A stretch of DNA of 64,000 nucleotides. Source: Pseudomaricurvus alcaniphilus (GTDB lineage Bacteria > Pseudomonadota > Gammaproteobacteria > Pseudomonadales > Cellvibrionaceae). The notes beneath the pieces were generated by a model, which saw nothing but the letters and a program-made list of their open reading frames with translations, did not search any database and had not been told where the DNA came from. The translations under genes and the position numbers were made by a program. The stretch is from positions 248,001 through 312,000 of the forward strand of contig NZ_JAAOIX010000001.1 of assembly GCF_011440395.1 (NCBI RefSeq). Direction: 5' to 3'. Positions 29,070 to 37,301 of this stretch are shown here, piece by piece (the first letter of the stretch is position 1; every line of letters starts with the position of its first letter).

Positions 29070-29081
29070 TACACTAGTGTA
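29070..29081 (-). promoter_or_regulatory. 12-bp palindrome at the STN receptor start codon
   Basis: TACACTAGTGTA is perfectly self-complementary and ends directly at the ATG of the STN receptor, in the place where a ribosome site would be expected. It may be an operator or an RNA fold over the initiation region; chance is not excluded. Confidence 0.35.
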
Positions 29082-29248
29082 TCCGTTACCGCCCTCACTT
29101 ATTCTTTATGCACGAATGGAACCGTAGTTTATACAGAGCGATGGGTACGGCCTGATTCTGCCTCCATATTGAAGCCAAAGCCGAATGGTTTCAAGCGCTA
29201 AAATTCATCCTCATCCTGCAATAGTTGCAGGCTGTCAAAGCAAGCCAG

Positions 29249-30319
29249 CTAATTACTCTGTTTCGATGATTTTGACATCAAAACAAAGCGATTCTCGCCT
29301 TCCTTAACAACTTCCAAGGGAAGGGATGCAGTAAGCATAGCGGGCAACATTGAGATATCTGAGGTACTAATCGACAAAGTAACCAGCACCTTGTCAAGGC
29401 TGTTTTCACCAATGACGATCTCACCTTCAAAATAACGATTGGCGTCAGAAATTACATCGATCAATGGTTCGGATTTGTAAGAAAGCCAACCGGTTCGCCA
29501 GGATTCCATCTCCGCCGTGGGCAGCGCAATAATTTCACCAAATTCACCGCCAACCGTACGCAGAACCTGCTGCCCCTCCCGCAGCTCTATGTGGCGCGCT
29601 TCGCTTGCAGACGGGTCATTCACTGTTGGTGCGGCTGCAGCTACCCGCACCACACCCTCAAGAACCGAAACCTTGATACGCTGGCTCGATCGGTTGATAC
29701 TAAACGTGGTGCCCACAACCTGCACAACCGTGTCATCAATCTCCACCCAAAACGGTACACCGGCGGCTTTGACGATTTCGAAAAATGCCTCGCCTTGCAG
29801 CAGTCGCACATATCGATCGGCTTCTGAGATTTCGGACTCTATGTGTGAATCTGCCCCCACCGTAACCTGGCTGCCATCGGCAAGTGTCAGTGAACGAATT
29901 TCACCGACTTGAGTTTGGTAGTCCAACCGGTGCACAGTCGGGGCTGGCTCGAGAATAAAAATCGCCATAATCGCGACCACCGTAAAACTGGCCAGAGCCC
30001 AACCGGCCTGAGGTATTGACAGCCAACCCAGCCTGGCAACTATTTTCTCTTTCAAGCCAAGTCTTTTGGTGGGTCTCGTCTTCGGGACCGTTGTCTCCGA
30101 GTCACAGTCGAATATTGCAGCGCTTTCAGGCAGTGCCGCAAGATCGTCGAGGCTCCACGCAACTTCTTGATACTCAGTATAGGCACGCATATGAACTGGG
30201 TTTTCGTTTAACCAGTTCGTGAGCTCCTGCGTGTCTTCTTCAGTTGAAGTTTGCGATTGCATACGAACTACCCAGTCCCACGCAAGCTTGCGAATTTCAA
30301 TTGGAATTTCGTCAGTCAT
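29249..30319 (-). CDS. FecR-family anti-sigma factor/signal relay
   Basis: 356-aa inner-membrane protein relaying a signal from the STN receptor to the ECF sigma factor. Layout: cytoplasmic anti-sigma domain with the WxxxxxxxxxxxxxxLTNWLNENPVHMRAYTEYQ pattern (residues 16-51), one membrane segment (about 105-124, WALASFTVVAIMAIF), periplasmic FecR beta domain (about 135-240, with VGTTFSI and LLEG-like turns), and a C-terminal STN-like part. Its ATG overlaps the sigma factor stop by 4 bases, so they are coupled. Confidence 0.93.
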   Translation of the reverse strand: MTDEIPIEIRKLAWDWVVRMQSQTSTEEDTQELTNWLNENPVHMRAYTEYQEVAWSLDDLAALPESAAIFDCDSETTVPKTRPTKRLGLKEKIVARLGWLSIPQAGWALASFTVVAIMAIFILEPAPTVHRLDYQTQVGEIRSLTLADGSQVTVGADSHIESEISEADRYVRLLQGEAFFEIVKAAGVPFWVEIDDTVVQVVGTTFSINRSSQRIKVSVLEGVVRVAAAAPTVNDPSASEARHIELREGQQVLRTVGGEFGEIIALPTAEMESWRTGWLSYKSEPLIDVISDANRYFEGEIVIGENSLDKVLVTLSISTSDISMLPAMLTASLPLEVVKEGENRFVLMSKSSKQSN

Positions 30320-30933
30320 TGCTGCTCATCCTCAGGAGCTGATTGATCGAGCATTTTGAGACGACACTCCTCGATGGCATTAAATACATGCTCGCGTACG
30401 GTGGATTCCGCGAGCCCTTCTCGCCGGGAAATCTCCGCGTAGGAAAGCCCGTCAATTCTATGCATCAGCAACAGCTTACGACGTTTCAAGGCCATCCCTC
30501 GCAATATCCGCGCTAGAATTGACAGGTGTTGACGAGACTCTTGAATGCGTTCAGGGCCGATGACCGTAGAACTCTCCTCAACTGAGAGAGTTTCAGATTG
30601 AGCAAATTTGTTTCTCACTACCTGGTGGCGTTTCGCATCTAAAATGATGTTGCTACTTACTTTATAAAGAAAAGCGCGAAAGTTTTGTACAGATTCCGGT
30701 GAGCTGAGCTTGGAATAACGCAGCATAGCATTGTGTACAGCGTCTTCAGCATCACTTAGGTCTACTCTGAATTTTGCAACCAGGTAGCAACAAAGTGGTT
30801 TGAAATTCTCCTTGTACAAGAAGTCAATATGTGCGGATTCCTTCTGGCTATGATTTCTCTCCTCCGAACTCCAGCCCTCTGGATCGCACTCCGGCTGCCT
30901 GCGCGCGCGATCTTTTTTCTTATTTTCGCTCAA
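30316..30933 (-). CDS. ECF sigma factor, FecI type
   Basis: Sigma-70 family factor with region 2 (FLYKENFKPLCCYLVAKFR ... DAEDAVHNAMLRYSKL) and region 4 (LLMHRIDGLSYAEISRREGLAESTVREHVFNAIEEC). It should direct transcription of its receptor gene once released by FecR. The frame is open to an ATG at 31068, but the first 45 codons look non-coding, so I place the start at TTG 30933 (205 aa; a GGGTG lies just upstream). A start nearer HIDFLYKEN is also possible. It overlaps fecR by 4 bases. Confidence 0.88.
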   Translation of the reverse strand: MSENKKKDRARRQPECDPEGWSSEERNHSQKESAHIDFLYKENFKPLCCYLVAKFRVDLSDAEDAVHNAMLRYSKLSSPESVQNFRAFLYKVSSNIILDAKRHQVVRNKFAQSETLSVEESSTVIGPERIQESRQHLSILARILRGMALKRRKLLLMHRIDGLSYAEISRREGLAESTVREHVFNAIEECRLKMLDQSAPEDEQQ

Positions 30934-31443
30934 GTCACACCCGCAAATTGCGCAAAGGTAAAAGGCAAAATGGTATCCCCTATTTTTCCATATGTAAAGA
31001 TTGGCGCGAACTTGCCCTCTCGGGGCTGAGGTTCCCGGCAGCTGGGGAACGGCACTATTCTTGATCATCCACGTCCCTCGCTGCCTTACCCTCTACATAC
31101 ACCAAATCTCTGGTTTTCGCCCGGCTCCGGCGCGCGTATCTTTACACTTTCTGTTCCACCGGTTTCCTGCCACAACCCGCCCGGCGCTCTGGCCAAGCCT
31201 CTTGTAGATTCTCTCAACTCAAATGCCCCTCCCGATAGGGTGAGCACGGCGCAAATCCTCTACCGATGCCGTTTTGCGCTCACTGGGCACCCAATGCGCC
31301 GCCATCCATGGCGCAACCCAGCCATTACCCAATGATACGGTCGCACTTACTAGACGATTGAGGGACAGAAATGCGCGGGACGCGGATACAAAAAATTTGA
31401 AAGGTATCAAAAAGCAGGAAAATATTGCTGCCCCCCCCATATT
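30934..31443. other. Gene-free region upstream of the sigma factor
   Basis: About 510 bases between the sigma-factor gene and the end of galE copy 2. It must hold the sigma-factor promoter. A 73-codon leftward frame (31219-31440) has no motif or ribosome site and is judged non-coding. A run of eight C bases lies at 31431-31438. Nothing else recognised. Confidence 0.4.
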
Positions 31444-32457
31444 TTAGCTGCTGTAACCCTGCGGGTTATTGGACTGCCAGCGCCAGGTATCTTCTACCAT
31501 TTCCTGCAGGGACTTCTTCGCAGCCCAGTTGAGGTTCTCTTTCGCCAGTGTCGGGTCGGCGTAGCACTGGCCGATATCGCCGGGGCGACGCGCCACGATC
31601 TTGTAGGGGATTTCCTTGCCGCTGGCCTGTGCGAATGCCTTCACCATATCCAGCACCGAATAGCCCTGCCCGGTACCCAGGTTATAGGTGTGACAGCCCG
31701 CCTTGCCGTGGGACTTCTCGATGGCGGCCACATGGCCCTGGGCCAAATCCACCACGTGGATATAGTCCCGCACACCAGTGCCGTCGGGGGTGTTGTAGTC
31801 GTCGCCAAACACCGACAAGTACTCGCGCTTGCCCACCGCCACCTGGGCGATAAACGGCATCAGGTTGTTGGGAATCCCTTTGGGGTCTTCGCCTATCTGC
31901 CCCGAGGCATGGGCGCCAACCGGATTGAAATAGCGCAGCAGCACGATCGACAAGTCCGGATTGGCGGCCACAGTCTCGCGGCACATCTGCTCCACCACCA
32001 GTTTGGTCTGGCCGTAGGGGTTGGTGGCGCTGAGGGGAAAGTCTTCGCGAATCGGCACACTGGCCGGATCGCCATAGACGGTCGCCGAGGAGCTGAACAC
32101 CAGGGTGTTGACCTTGTGCTTTTCCATAACCGACAACAGCACCCGGGAGCCATTGACGTTGTTATCGTAGTAGGCCAGCGGTATCCGGGTCGATTCACCC
32201 ACTGCTTTCAAGCCGGCAAAATGGATAACCGCATCCACTGCATGATTGCTAAACACCTCATCCAGTGCGTTGAAGTCGCGAATATCGGCTTCGATAAAAT
32301 CGATGTCCTGACCACAGATGGCGCCGACTCGCTTTAGCGCCTCTTCGCTGGCATTGCAGAGATTGTCTACTACCACCACGTCGTGGCCTGCCGCGATCAA
32401 TTCAATACACGTATGCGAGCCTATATAGCCCGCCCCGCCTGTTACCAAAATTTTCAT
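31444..32457 (-). CDS. galE: UDP-glucose 4-epimerase, copy 2
   Basis: 337 aa, the standard GalE length. Rossmann [15 protein letters not shown] at the N-terminus, SSSATVYGD, catalytic YGQTK, and the usual [15 protein letters not shown] and [20 protein letters not shown] blocks. It is the last gene of the galT-galK-galE set, 73 bases after galK. Similar to, but well diverged from, copy 1 at 22878-23918; this copy looks more like the common enterobacterial/Vibrio form. Confidence 0.96.
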   Translation of the reverse strand: MKILVTGGAGYIGSHTCIELIAAGHDVVVVDNLCNASEEALKRVGAICGQDIDFIEADIRDFNALDEVFSNHAVDAVIHFAGLKAVGESTRIPLAYYDNNVNGSRVLLSVMEKHKVNTLVFSSSATVYGDPASVPIREDFPLSATNPYGQTKLVVEQMCRETVAANPDLSIVLLRYFNPVGAHASGQIGEDPKGIPNNLMPFIAQVAVGKREYLSVFGDDYNTPDGTGVRDYIHVVDLAQGHVAAIEKSHGKAGCHTYNLGTGQGYSVLDMVKAFAQASGKEIPYKIVARRPGDIGQCYADPTLAKENLNWAAKKSLQEMVEDTWRWQSNNPQGYSS

Positions 32458-32530
32458 TCTTTATTCCCTGAAATGATTCACCGGCCGCCCTGGAGATCAG
32501 CGACCCCTTTCGCTACCAAATCCTGGCCCG

Positions 32531-33706
32531 TTAGCCGTTGCCGTGGCCTGACCAACCCTTAAGGCTTTCCACCTGCAGGCCAGCGCCAGTTTTACAGACA
32601 TAGATATCGGCTTCAAGGCCACATTTTTGTGGATACTGCTCAGCCACCGCGATTTTAACCAACTCCACATCCTCGGGCGGACAAAAGCAGACAATGGCAC
32701 CACCAAACCCGCCCCCGGTCATCCGCGCGACACCGCGTTCGCCCAGCACAGAGTTACAAATCTCCACCAGGGTGTCCGTCGCCGGCACAGTAACTTCAAA
32801 ATCCCGCTGCAGCGACTGGTGGGAACTGGTCATCGATTCTGCCAGGGCTTTAATATCGCCAGATTGCAGCGCGCCGACTGTCGCCAGCACCCGGGCATTT
32901 TCCGTAATGATATGGTGCGCCCGCTTGTATTCGTCGGCGGAGAGTGAGTCTTTGGCCTGTTCCAGGGTGGCCAGGTCGGCATCCCGCAGGGTCTCTACCC
33001 CCAGCTTTTGGGCGGCGGTTTCGCAGTCCTGGCGACGCTGGTTGTACTCGCTGTCTACCAGCTTGCGCGGGTAGTTGGAGTTGATGATCACCAGCGCCAG
33101 GTTATCCGGCATGGCCACTGCATTGGATTCCAGGCTGCGGCAGTCGATCAGCAAGGCGTGACCCGCTTGCCCCTTGGCAGAGATAAGCTGGTCCATTATG
33201 CCACAGCTGCAACCCATAAAATCGTTTTCGGCCGACTGGCCCAAGGTGGCAATTTTTTCCAGTGAATAGCCGAGTCCAAAGGCGTGATTGAGAGCGCCGA
33301 TCACGGACACTTCCAGCGCCGCGGAGGAAGACAGTCCCGCCCCCTGGGGCACATCGCTGGCAATCAGTATATCCAGCCCGCCCAACACACCACCGTCGGC
33401 CTGCACGGTCGCCGCACAACCGCGCACGTAATTGCCCCACTGGGACTCGCCGGCCACAATCTCTGTGCCGACACTGAAGGAATCACTCTCGCCCGGATAG
33501 TTGTGGGAGTAAACTACCACCCGATTATCGTCGCGCTTGCGATAGAGAACCGTGGTGCAAAACTCCAGTGCCGCCGGCATCACGTAGCCGAGGTTGTAAT
33601 CGGTAAATTCGCCGATCAGGTTTACCCGGCCCGGTGCCCGGGCGCAGCCCTGTGCCGGCTGCTGGAAAATACGCTCAAATTCGGATTTCAATTCATCGGT
33701 GTTCAT
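32531..33706 (-). CDS. galK: Galactokinase, copy 2 (GEFTDYN variant)
   Basis: 391-aa GHMP kinase. The ATG at 33706 is chosen for its GAAAGG leader and for lying 4 bases past the galT stop; the frame is open to 33745. Seen: ATP-binding PQGAGLSSSAALEVS near 118, GCSCGIMDQ near 165, MTGGGFGGAIVCF near 335. In the substrate signature VNLIGEFTDYN the usual His of GEHTDY is Phe (read from the codon TTT). That residue lines the sugar site in known galactokinases, so activity or specificity may differ from copy 1. Confidence 0.92.
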   Translation of the reverse strand: MNTDELKSEFERIFQQPAQGCARAPGRVNLIGEFTDYNLGYVMPAALEFCTTVLYRKRDDNRVVVYSHNYPGESDSFSVGTEIVAGESQWGNYVRGCAATVQADGGVLGGLDILIASDVPQGAGLSSSAALEVSVIGALNHAFGLGYSLEKIATLGQSAENDFMGCSCGIMDQLISAKGQAGHALLIDCRSLESNAVAMPDNLALVIINSNYPRKLVDSEYNQRRQDCETAAQKLGVETLRDADLATLEQAKDSLSADEYKRAHHIITENARVLATVGALQSGDIKALAESMTSSHQSLQRDFEVTVPATDTLVEICNSVLGERGVARMTGGGFGGAIVCFCPPEDVELVKIAVAEQYPQKCGLEADIYVCKTGAGLQVESLKGWSGHGNG

Positions 33707-33710
33707 CGGC

Positions 33711-34748
33711 TTAGCCTTTCTTATAGTGTATATCACTGACATCACGCAAAATTTTGGCCGCGGTTTCAGCGGTCAAATCACGCTGGCTTTCGGCGAGCAT
33801 CTCGTAGCCCACCATATGTTTCTTGACCGTAGCCGAGCGCAACAGGGGCGGGTAAAAGTGTGCGTGCAAGCGCCAGTGGCTGTCACTGTCCAGGTTTTTG
33901 GGGGCGTTGTGCCAGCCCATGGAATAGGGAAAACTGCACTTGAAAACATTGTCATAGCGCGTGGTCAGCTCCTTGATCACCCCGGCCAGGTCGTCTTTCT
34001 GGCCGGCGTCCAGATCCGCCATACTGGCGACCGGATCCTTGCTGAGCAGCAGGGTTTCAAACGGCCACGCGGCCCAGAAAGGCACCACCACCAACCAGTG
34101 CGCGCTGTCGATGACGACCCGCACCTGCTCGGCGATTTCCCGGTCGACGTAATCCGCCAGCAGCGCTGACTGGTGCTTGTCAAAATACAGCTGCTGGTTT
34201 CTGTCTTCCGCCGCTATTTCACTGGACCAGTGATCGTGGGCCCAGACCTGGCCGTGAGGATGGGGCTGCGAACAGCCCATGATCTCGCCTTTGTTCTCGA
34301 AGATATGCACGCAGTTGTAGGATGCAGACAGCTCGCTGTAGTGCTGCTGCCAGGTATCCACCACCTTGCCGATCTCAGCCTGGGTCATTTCCGGCAGCGT
34401 CTTGCTGTGCACAGGGGAAAAGCAGATCACGCGACATTCACCGTTGGCCACCTCGGCGGTAAACAGCTCTTCCTCTGCGCTGATCTCGGCACTGTCTGAC
34501 TGGGTTGGAATCAGGGCCCCGAAGTCGTTGGCAAAGACAAAGGTATCGGCATAATCAGGATTGTGCTCACCGTTGGCCCGGGTATTGCCGGGGCACAGGG
34601 CGCAATTGGGATCGTGATCTGCAGTTGGTGCAGCAGCACTGGCTTCCGCAGCCCCCTTCCAGGGTCGATTGTTGCGGTGTGGCGACACCAGTACCCAGTC
34701 ACCGGTGAGTTGGTTGCGTCGTCTGTGGGTAAACTCGAGGTTACTCAT
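33711..34748 (-). CDS. galT: Galactose-1-phosphate uridylyltransferase, copy 2
   Basis: 345 aa. Zinc-type [13 protein letters not shown] near residue 55, active-site SQPHPHGQVW near 165, C-terminal [23 protein letters not shown]. First gene of a second Leloir set, ordered galT-galK-galE in transcription, the reverse of copy 1 (galE-galK-galT). AGGG lies upstream of the ATG. Sequence is clearly related to copy 1 but not a recent duplicate. Confidence 0.95.
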   Translation of the reverse strand: MSNLEFTHRRRNQLTGDWVLVSPHRNNRPWKGAAEASAAAPTADHDPNCALCPGNTRANGEHNPDYADTFVFANDFGALIPTQSDSAEISAEEELFTAEVANGECRVICFSPVHSKTLPEMTQAEIGKVVDTWQQHYSELSASYNCVHIFENKGEIMGCSQPHPHGQVWAHDHWSSEIAAEDRNQQLYFDKHQSALLADYVDREIAEQVRVVIDSAHWLVVVPFWAAWPFETLLLSKDPVASMADLDAGQKDDLAGVIKELTTRYDNVFKCSFPYSMGWHNAPKNLDSDSHWRLHAHFYPPLLRSATVKKHMVGYEMLAESQRDLTAETAAKILRDVSDIHYKKG

Positions 34749-35076
34749 ACATAAAGCCCTATTGATTTATTATTCGCAGAGTATGCTGGCAGCGCCGCCG
34801 CAAGTGAATGGACGGTCCGGCTGAAAACCTGCACTTTCCTGCTTTCACGAACAGGCTCGTAAATGCCAGCGAAAGTGCCTGCAGCCCGAGAAGACAAGCG
34901 GCAAACTGATTAATACGATTTGATATCACCGCCAGTAAGGGCCCAACACTTCCCTGGCAGCAGCAAATATATAGACGATCCAACTGTCAACTCACCCTAA
35001 AAAGGGGACGGAGGGATTATTTTTTAACCAGCCCCAGCCAGAGCACTGCGATAGATGACAGCAACAAGTGACTGTA
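34749..35076. promoter_or_regulatory. Region upstream of the second gal operon
   Basis: No gene seen. GCACTTTC at 34831-34838 is matched by GAAAGTGC at 34871-34878, a possible operator pair or hairpin about 85-130 bases ahead of galT. Near the toxin gene end lies a G-rich element (34999-35025: AAAAAGGGGACGG then GGGATTATTTTTT) of the kind linked to REP/RAYT repeats. Confidence 0.4.
34999..35025 (+). repeat. G-rich short repeat, copy A
   Basis: Begins AAAAAGGGGACGGAG and runs into a T-rich end. A related element (AAAAAGGGGATGGGG ... TAATTTATT) lies at 37122-37147; the two bracket the RES/Xre and TauE genes. Similar motifs are common as dispersed repeats in gammaproteobacteria, often as relics of RAYT-type elements. 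Confidence 0.35.
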
Positions 35077-35772
35077 TTAACTGACGTTATTCACTGACTT
35101 TATCGCCTGCCCATCCCAGATCATCTCAAAATGCCGGGCCTGGATGACATCCCGCACCTCCCTGGGGGTAAACAAGGCGTGGCAAACACCACCACTGCGC
35201 CTGACCGAGGAATATTTCAGGGCGGTGAATTTTGCGGCATTATTTACTTCCCAGCCGAGGGCTCGGGAGGCCGTATAATCCCCTGGAGCGTAGATTGGAT
35301 CCTCCATGGCCAGATTGGTCGCATCGAGCCCCGAGCCAACTCCAAAGGTGCAAACAAGCTCCTTGAAGACAAACCTGTCGTAGCGGAGGCCGGTGACATT
35401 CTGCCAGTACTTGTGCTGGTGATAGGTGACTTCGGCAATCGCCGTGGCGCTACTCTCTGCGATATACATCAAGCCATAGCTGCCATCCGAAAACCGGCTG
35501 CCGTCAGGATTGACGTGGGTAAAGGAAGCGGCGGCGTAGCTGCAGCCGCGGATACTGAACGGGATTTCATTTATTGACAGCAGGCGCAAGTTTCCGATTT
35601 CAGTCTGCAGGCGAGGATTGGTTAGCGCCTGCAGCTCGTACAGGGCTTCGAATTCATCCGGATCGGCCACATCGTCAAACAAATCAATTGGCGGAAATTT
35701 GGCATTGATCAGCCGGTAACCGGACACCTCCTCATCCGAGAAGGCAGCCAGGTCAGCAATCCTGTTGCTCAC
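35077..35772 (-). CDS. RES-domain toxin (NAD-degrading)
   Basis: 231-aa RES-family protein; studied members (MbcT, ParT-type) degrade or use NAD and halt growth. Seen: an N-terminal extension (about 1-70), FSDGSYGLMYIAESSATAIAEVTYH, where family Arg/Glu/Ser residues cluster, and a long C-terminal part. The start overlaps the antitoxin stop by 4 bases (ATGA), the usual coupled layout with the antitoxin first. Function from family and partner. Confidence 0.88.
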   Translation of the reverse strand: MSNRIADLAAFSDEEVSGYRLINAKFPPIDLFDDVADPDEFEALYELQALTNPRLQTEIGNLRLLSINEIPFSIRGCSYAAASFTHVNPDGSRFSDGSYGLMYIAESSATAIAEVTYHQHKYWQNVTGLRYDRFVFKELVCTFGVGSGLDATNLAMEDPIYAPGDYTASRALGWEVNNAAKFTALKYSSVRRSGGVCHALFTPREVRDVIQARHFEMIWDGQAIKSVNNVS

Positions 35773-36170
35773 AGCCCGGCCCCGCGCAGGGCATCCACGC
35801 GCTTATAGACTTCATACAGCGACCCAAAGCTCCCGGTAGCGGCGATTTCCAGAGGGCTGGCACCGTTGAAGAACGGGTTATTGTTTTGCATGGACATAAA
35901 GCCATACACGTTTTCCGGGTTATCAAATACAACCCGCAGCGCGGCGTGCATGTTGAGAATGTAGCTCAGTCGCTCCAGCTGATCCCCGCTCAAACGGGCC
36001 TGGCCCGGATCCTCCCGGTAGCGATAATAAGTGGACTTCTTCATCCCCAGCATCCGCCACTGCTGTTCGGGCGTGCATTTCCATTTGTCGAGGATGTTTA
36101 ATACCGCTTTCAGCCCCTTGGCACCGACGGCGGGCGCCATTTCAGGCAATTTTTGCGCAGCGAAGGTCAT
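35769..36170 (-). CDS. Xre/MbcA/ParS-type antitoxin
   Basis: 133-aa antitoxin: N-terminal Xre-like helix-turn-helix (WRMLGMKKSTYYRYRED) and a C-terminal DUF2384 domain (LRVVFDNPENVYGFMSMQNNNPFFNGASPLEIAATG) that blocks the toxin's NAD site. GAGGTG precedes the ATG. Probably represses its own promoter in complex with the toxin, as is usual for these pairs. Confidence 0.9.
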   Translation of the reverse strand: MTFAAQKLPEMAPAVGAKGLKAVLNILDKWKCTPEQQWRMLGMKKSTYYRYREDPGQARLSGDQLERLSYILNMHAALRVVFDNPENVYGFMSMQNNNPFFNGASPLEIAATGSFGSLYEVYKRVDALRGAGL

Positions 36171-36281
36171 GGTTGCACCTCATGGCATCATTCAACTCAA
36201 GCCCCATATTAGACCAATATGCCAATTTAGTCCAGAAATGGAATTTTGCCTAACCCATCCCTCCCGAAAGAGACTGGCACT

Positions 36282-37061
36282 TCAACCAAACGTCAGCCAG
36301 CCCATGGAATGACTGTACTTCAGCAGCATGCCCGTGCACATCAGCACAATAAGTCGCCTTAAATAAACGGGTTTGATTGCCAATAAACAATGTGACCCCA
36401 GGTAAGCACCCACCACCTGCCCCAGCATCATCAACAGCCCGATGACCCAAACCACCTGGCCGGCCATCAGAAACACCATCAGTGACGCGATATTAGTAGC
36501 AAAATTGAGCGGCTTGGCGACCGCGGTGGCGGAGATCAAATCAAAGCCGCGACAAGAAACCCCGGACAAGGCGAAAAACGACCCGGTGCCGGGCCCGAAC
36601 ATACCGTCGTAACAACCGATACCGGGCACAACAAAATACCGGTACTTCACCGCTGAAATTAACCCTTCACCGGCAGTATTTGCGGGCTTCGGTGAGATCA
36701 GGATGTAAACAGCAATAAACACCAGCACCAGCGGAATCATAAACGACAGAATACTTGTATCAATAAACTGTACCGCCACGGTGCCAAGTGCAGAGCCGAT
36801 AAAGGCAGACAGCATTAAATACTTCACACTCCCCCAGTCCACCCGCTTCTTCTTGAGCATCATAAAGGTTGCAGTCGCCGTACCCACACTGCCCTGCAGT
36901 TTATTGGTGCCCAGCGCCGCCAACGGCGGCACACCACTCAAGATCAGCGCCGGAATCGACAACAGCCCGCCGCCGCCGGCCAGGGTATCCACAAACCCGG
37001 CAACGGCCGCAACCAGAAATAAAAATAACAACAGCTCGATGGAAAAAACCGCGACGTCCAA
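36282..37061 (-). CDS. TauE/SafE-type (TSUP) membrane permease
   Basis: 259-aa inner-membrane protein with about eight hydrophobic segments. Family signs: GFVDTLAGGGGLLSIPALILSGVPPLAALGTNKLQ near the N-terminus and GPGTGSFFALSGV in the second half. Members move small anions such as sulfite or sulfoacetate; the substrate here is unknown. Stands between two toxin-antitoxin pairs with no metabolic partner. Confidence 0.88.
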   Translation of the reverse strand: MDVAVFSIELLLFLFLVAAVAGFVDTLAGGGGLLSIPALILSGVPPLAALGTNKLQGSVGTATATFMMLKKKRVDWGSVKYLMLSAFIGSALGTVAVQFIDTSILSFMIPLVLVFIAVYILISPKPANTAGEGLISAVKYRYFVVPGIGCYDGMFGPGTGSFFALSGVSCRGFDLISATAVAKPLNFATNIASLMVFLMAGQVVWVIGLLMMLGQVVGAYLGSHCLLAIKPVYLRRLIVLMCTGMLLKYSHSMGWLTFG

Positions 37062-37121
37062 TGCACCTCCCCTGCCGCTGGTTGCCAGCGGGCCTTAAAA
37101 GGGTGAGTGTACACCGGATTG

Positions 37122-37147
37122 AAAAAGGGGATGGGGCTCTAATTTAT
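37122..37147 (+). repeat. G-rich short repeat, copy B
   Basis: AAAAAGGGGATGGGG followed by TAATTTATT, related to copy A at 34999-35025. See that entry for interpretation. Confidence 0.3.
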
Positions 37148-37301
37148 TATGGATTGAACTGGCGAAGGCGATTATTTTTTGGGTACGAGCAGCGCTGCAC
37201 CCTTGCTGACCTCAATAGCCGAACATCGCTTAACAAGACGAAAGAAAATAGCCGCCAAAAGAAAGTACCAACCTTACTGGTTACAACTCGAAGCGCCTAT
37301 C

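Noticed and set aside
31431-31438. Run of eight C as a phase-variation tract
   Set aside because: It lies after the galE stop, not inside or just before a gene, so slippage would have no clear effect.
31219-31440. 73-codon leftward open frame after the second galE
   Set aside because: No ribosome site, no recognisable motif, and low-complexity N-terminus; treated as chance.
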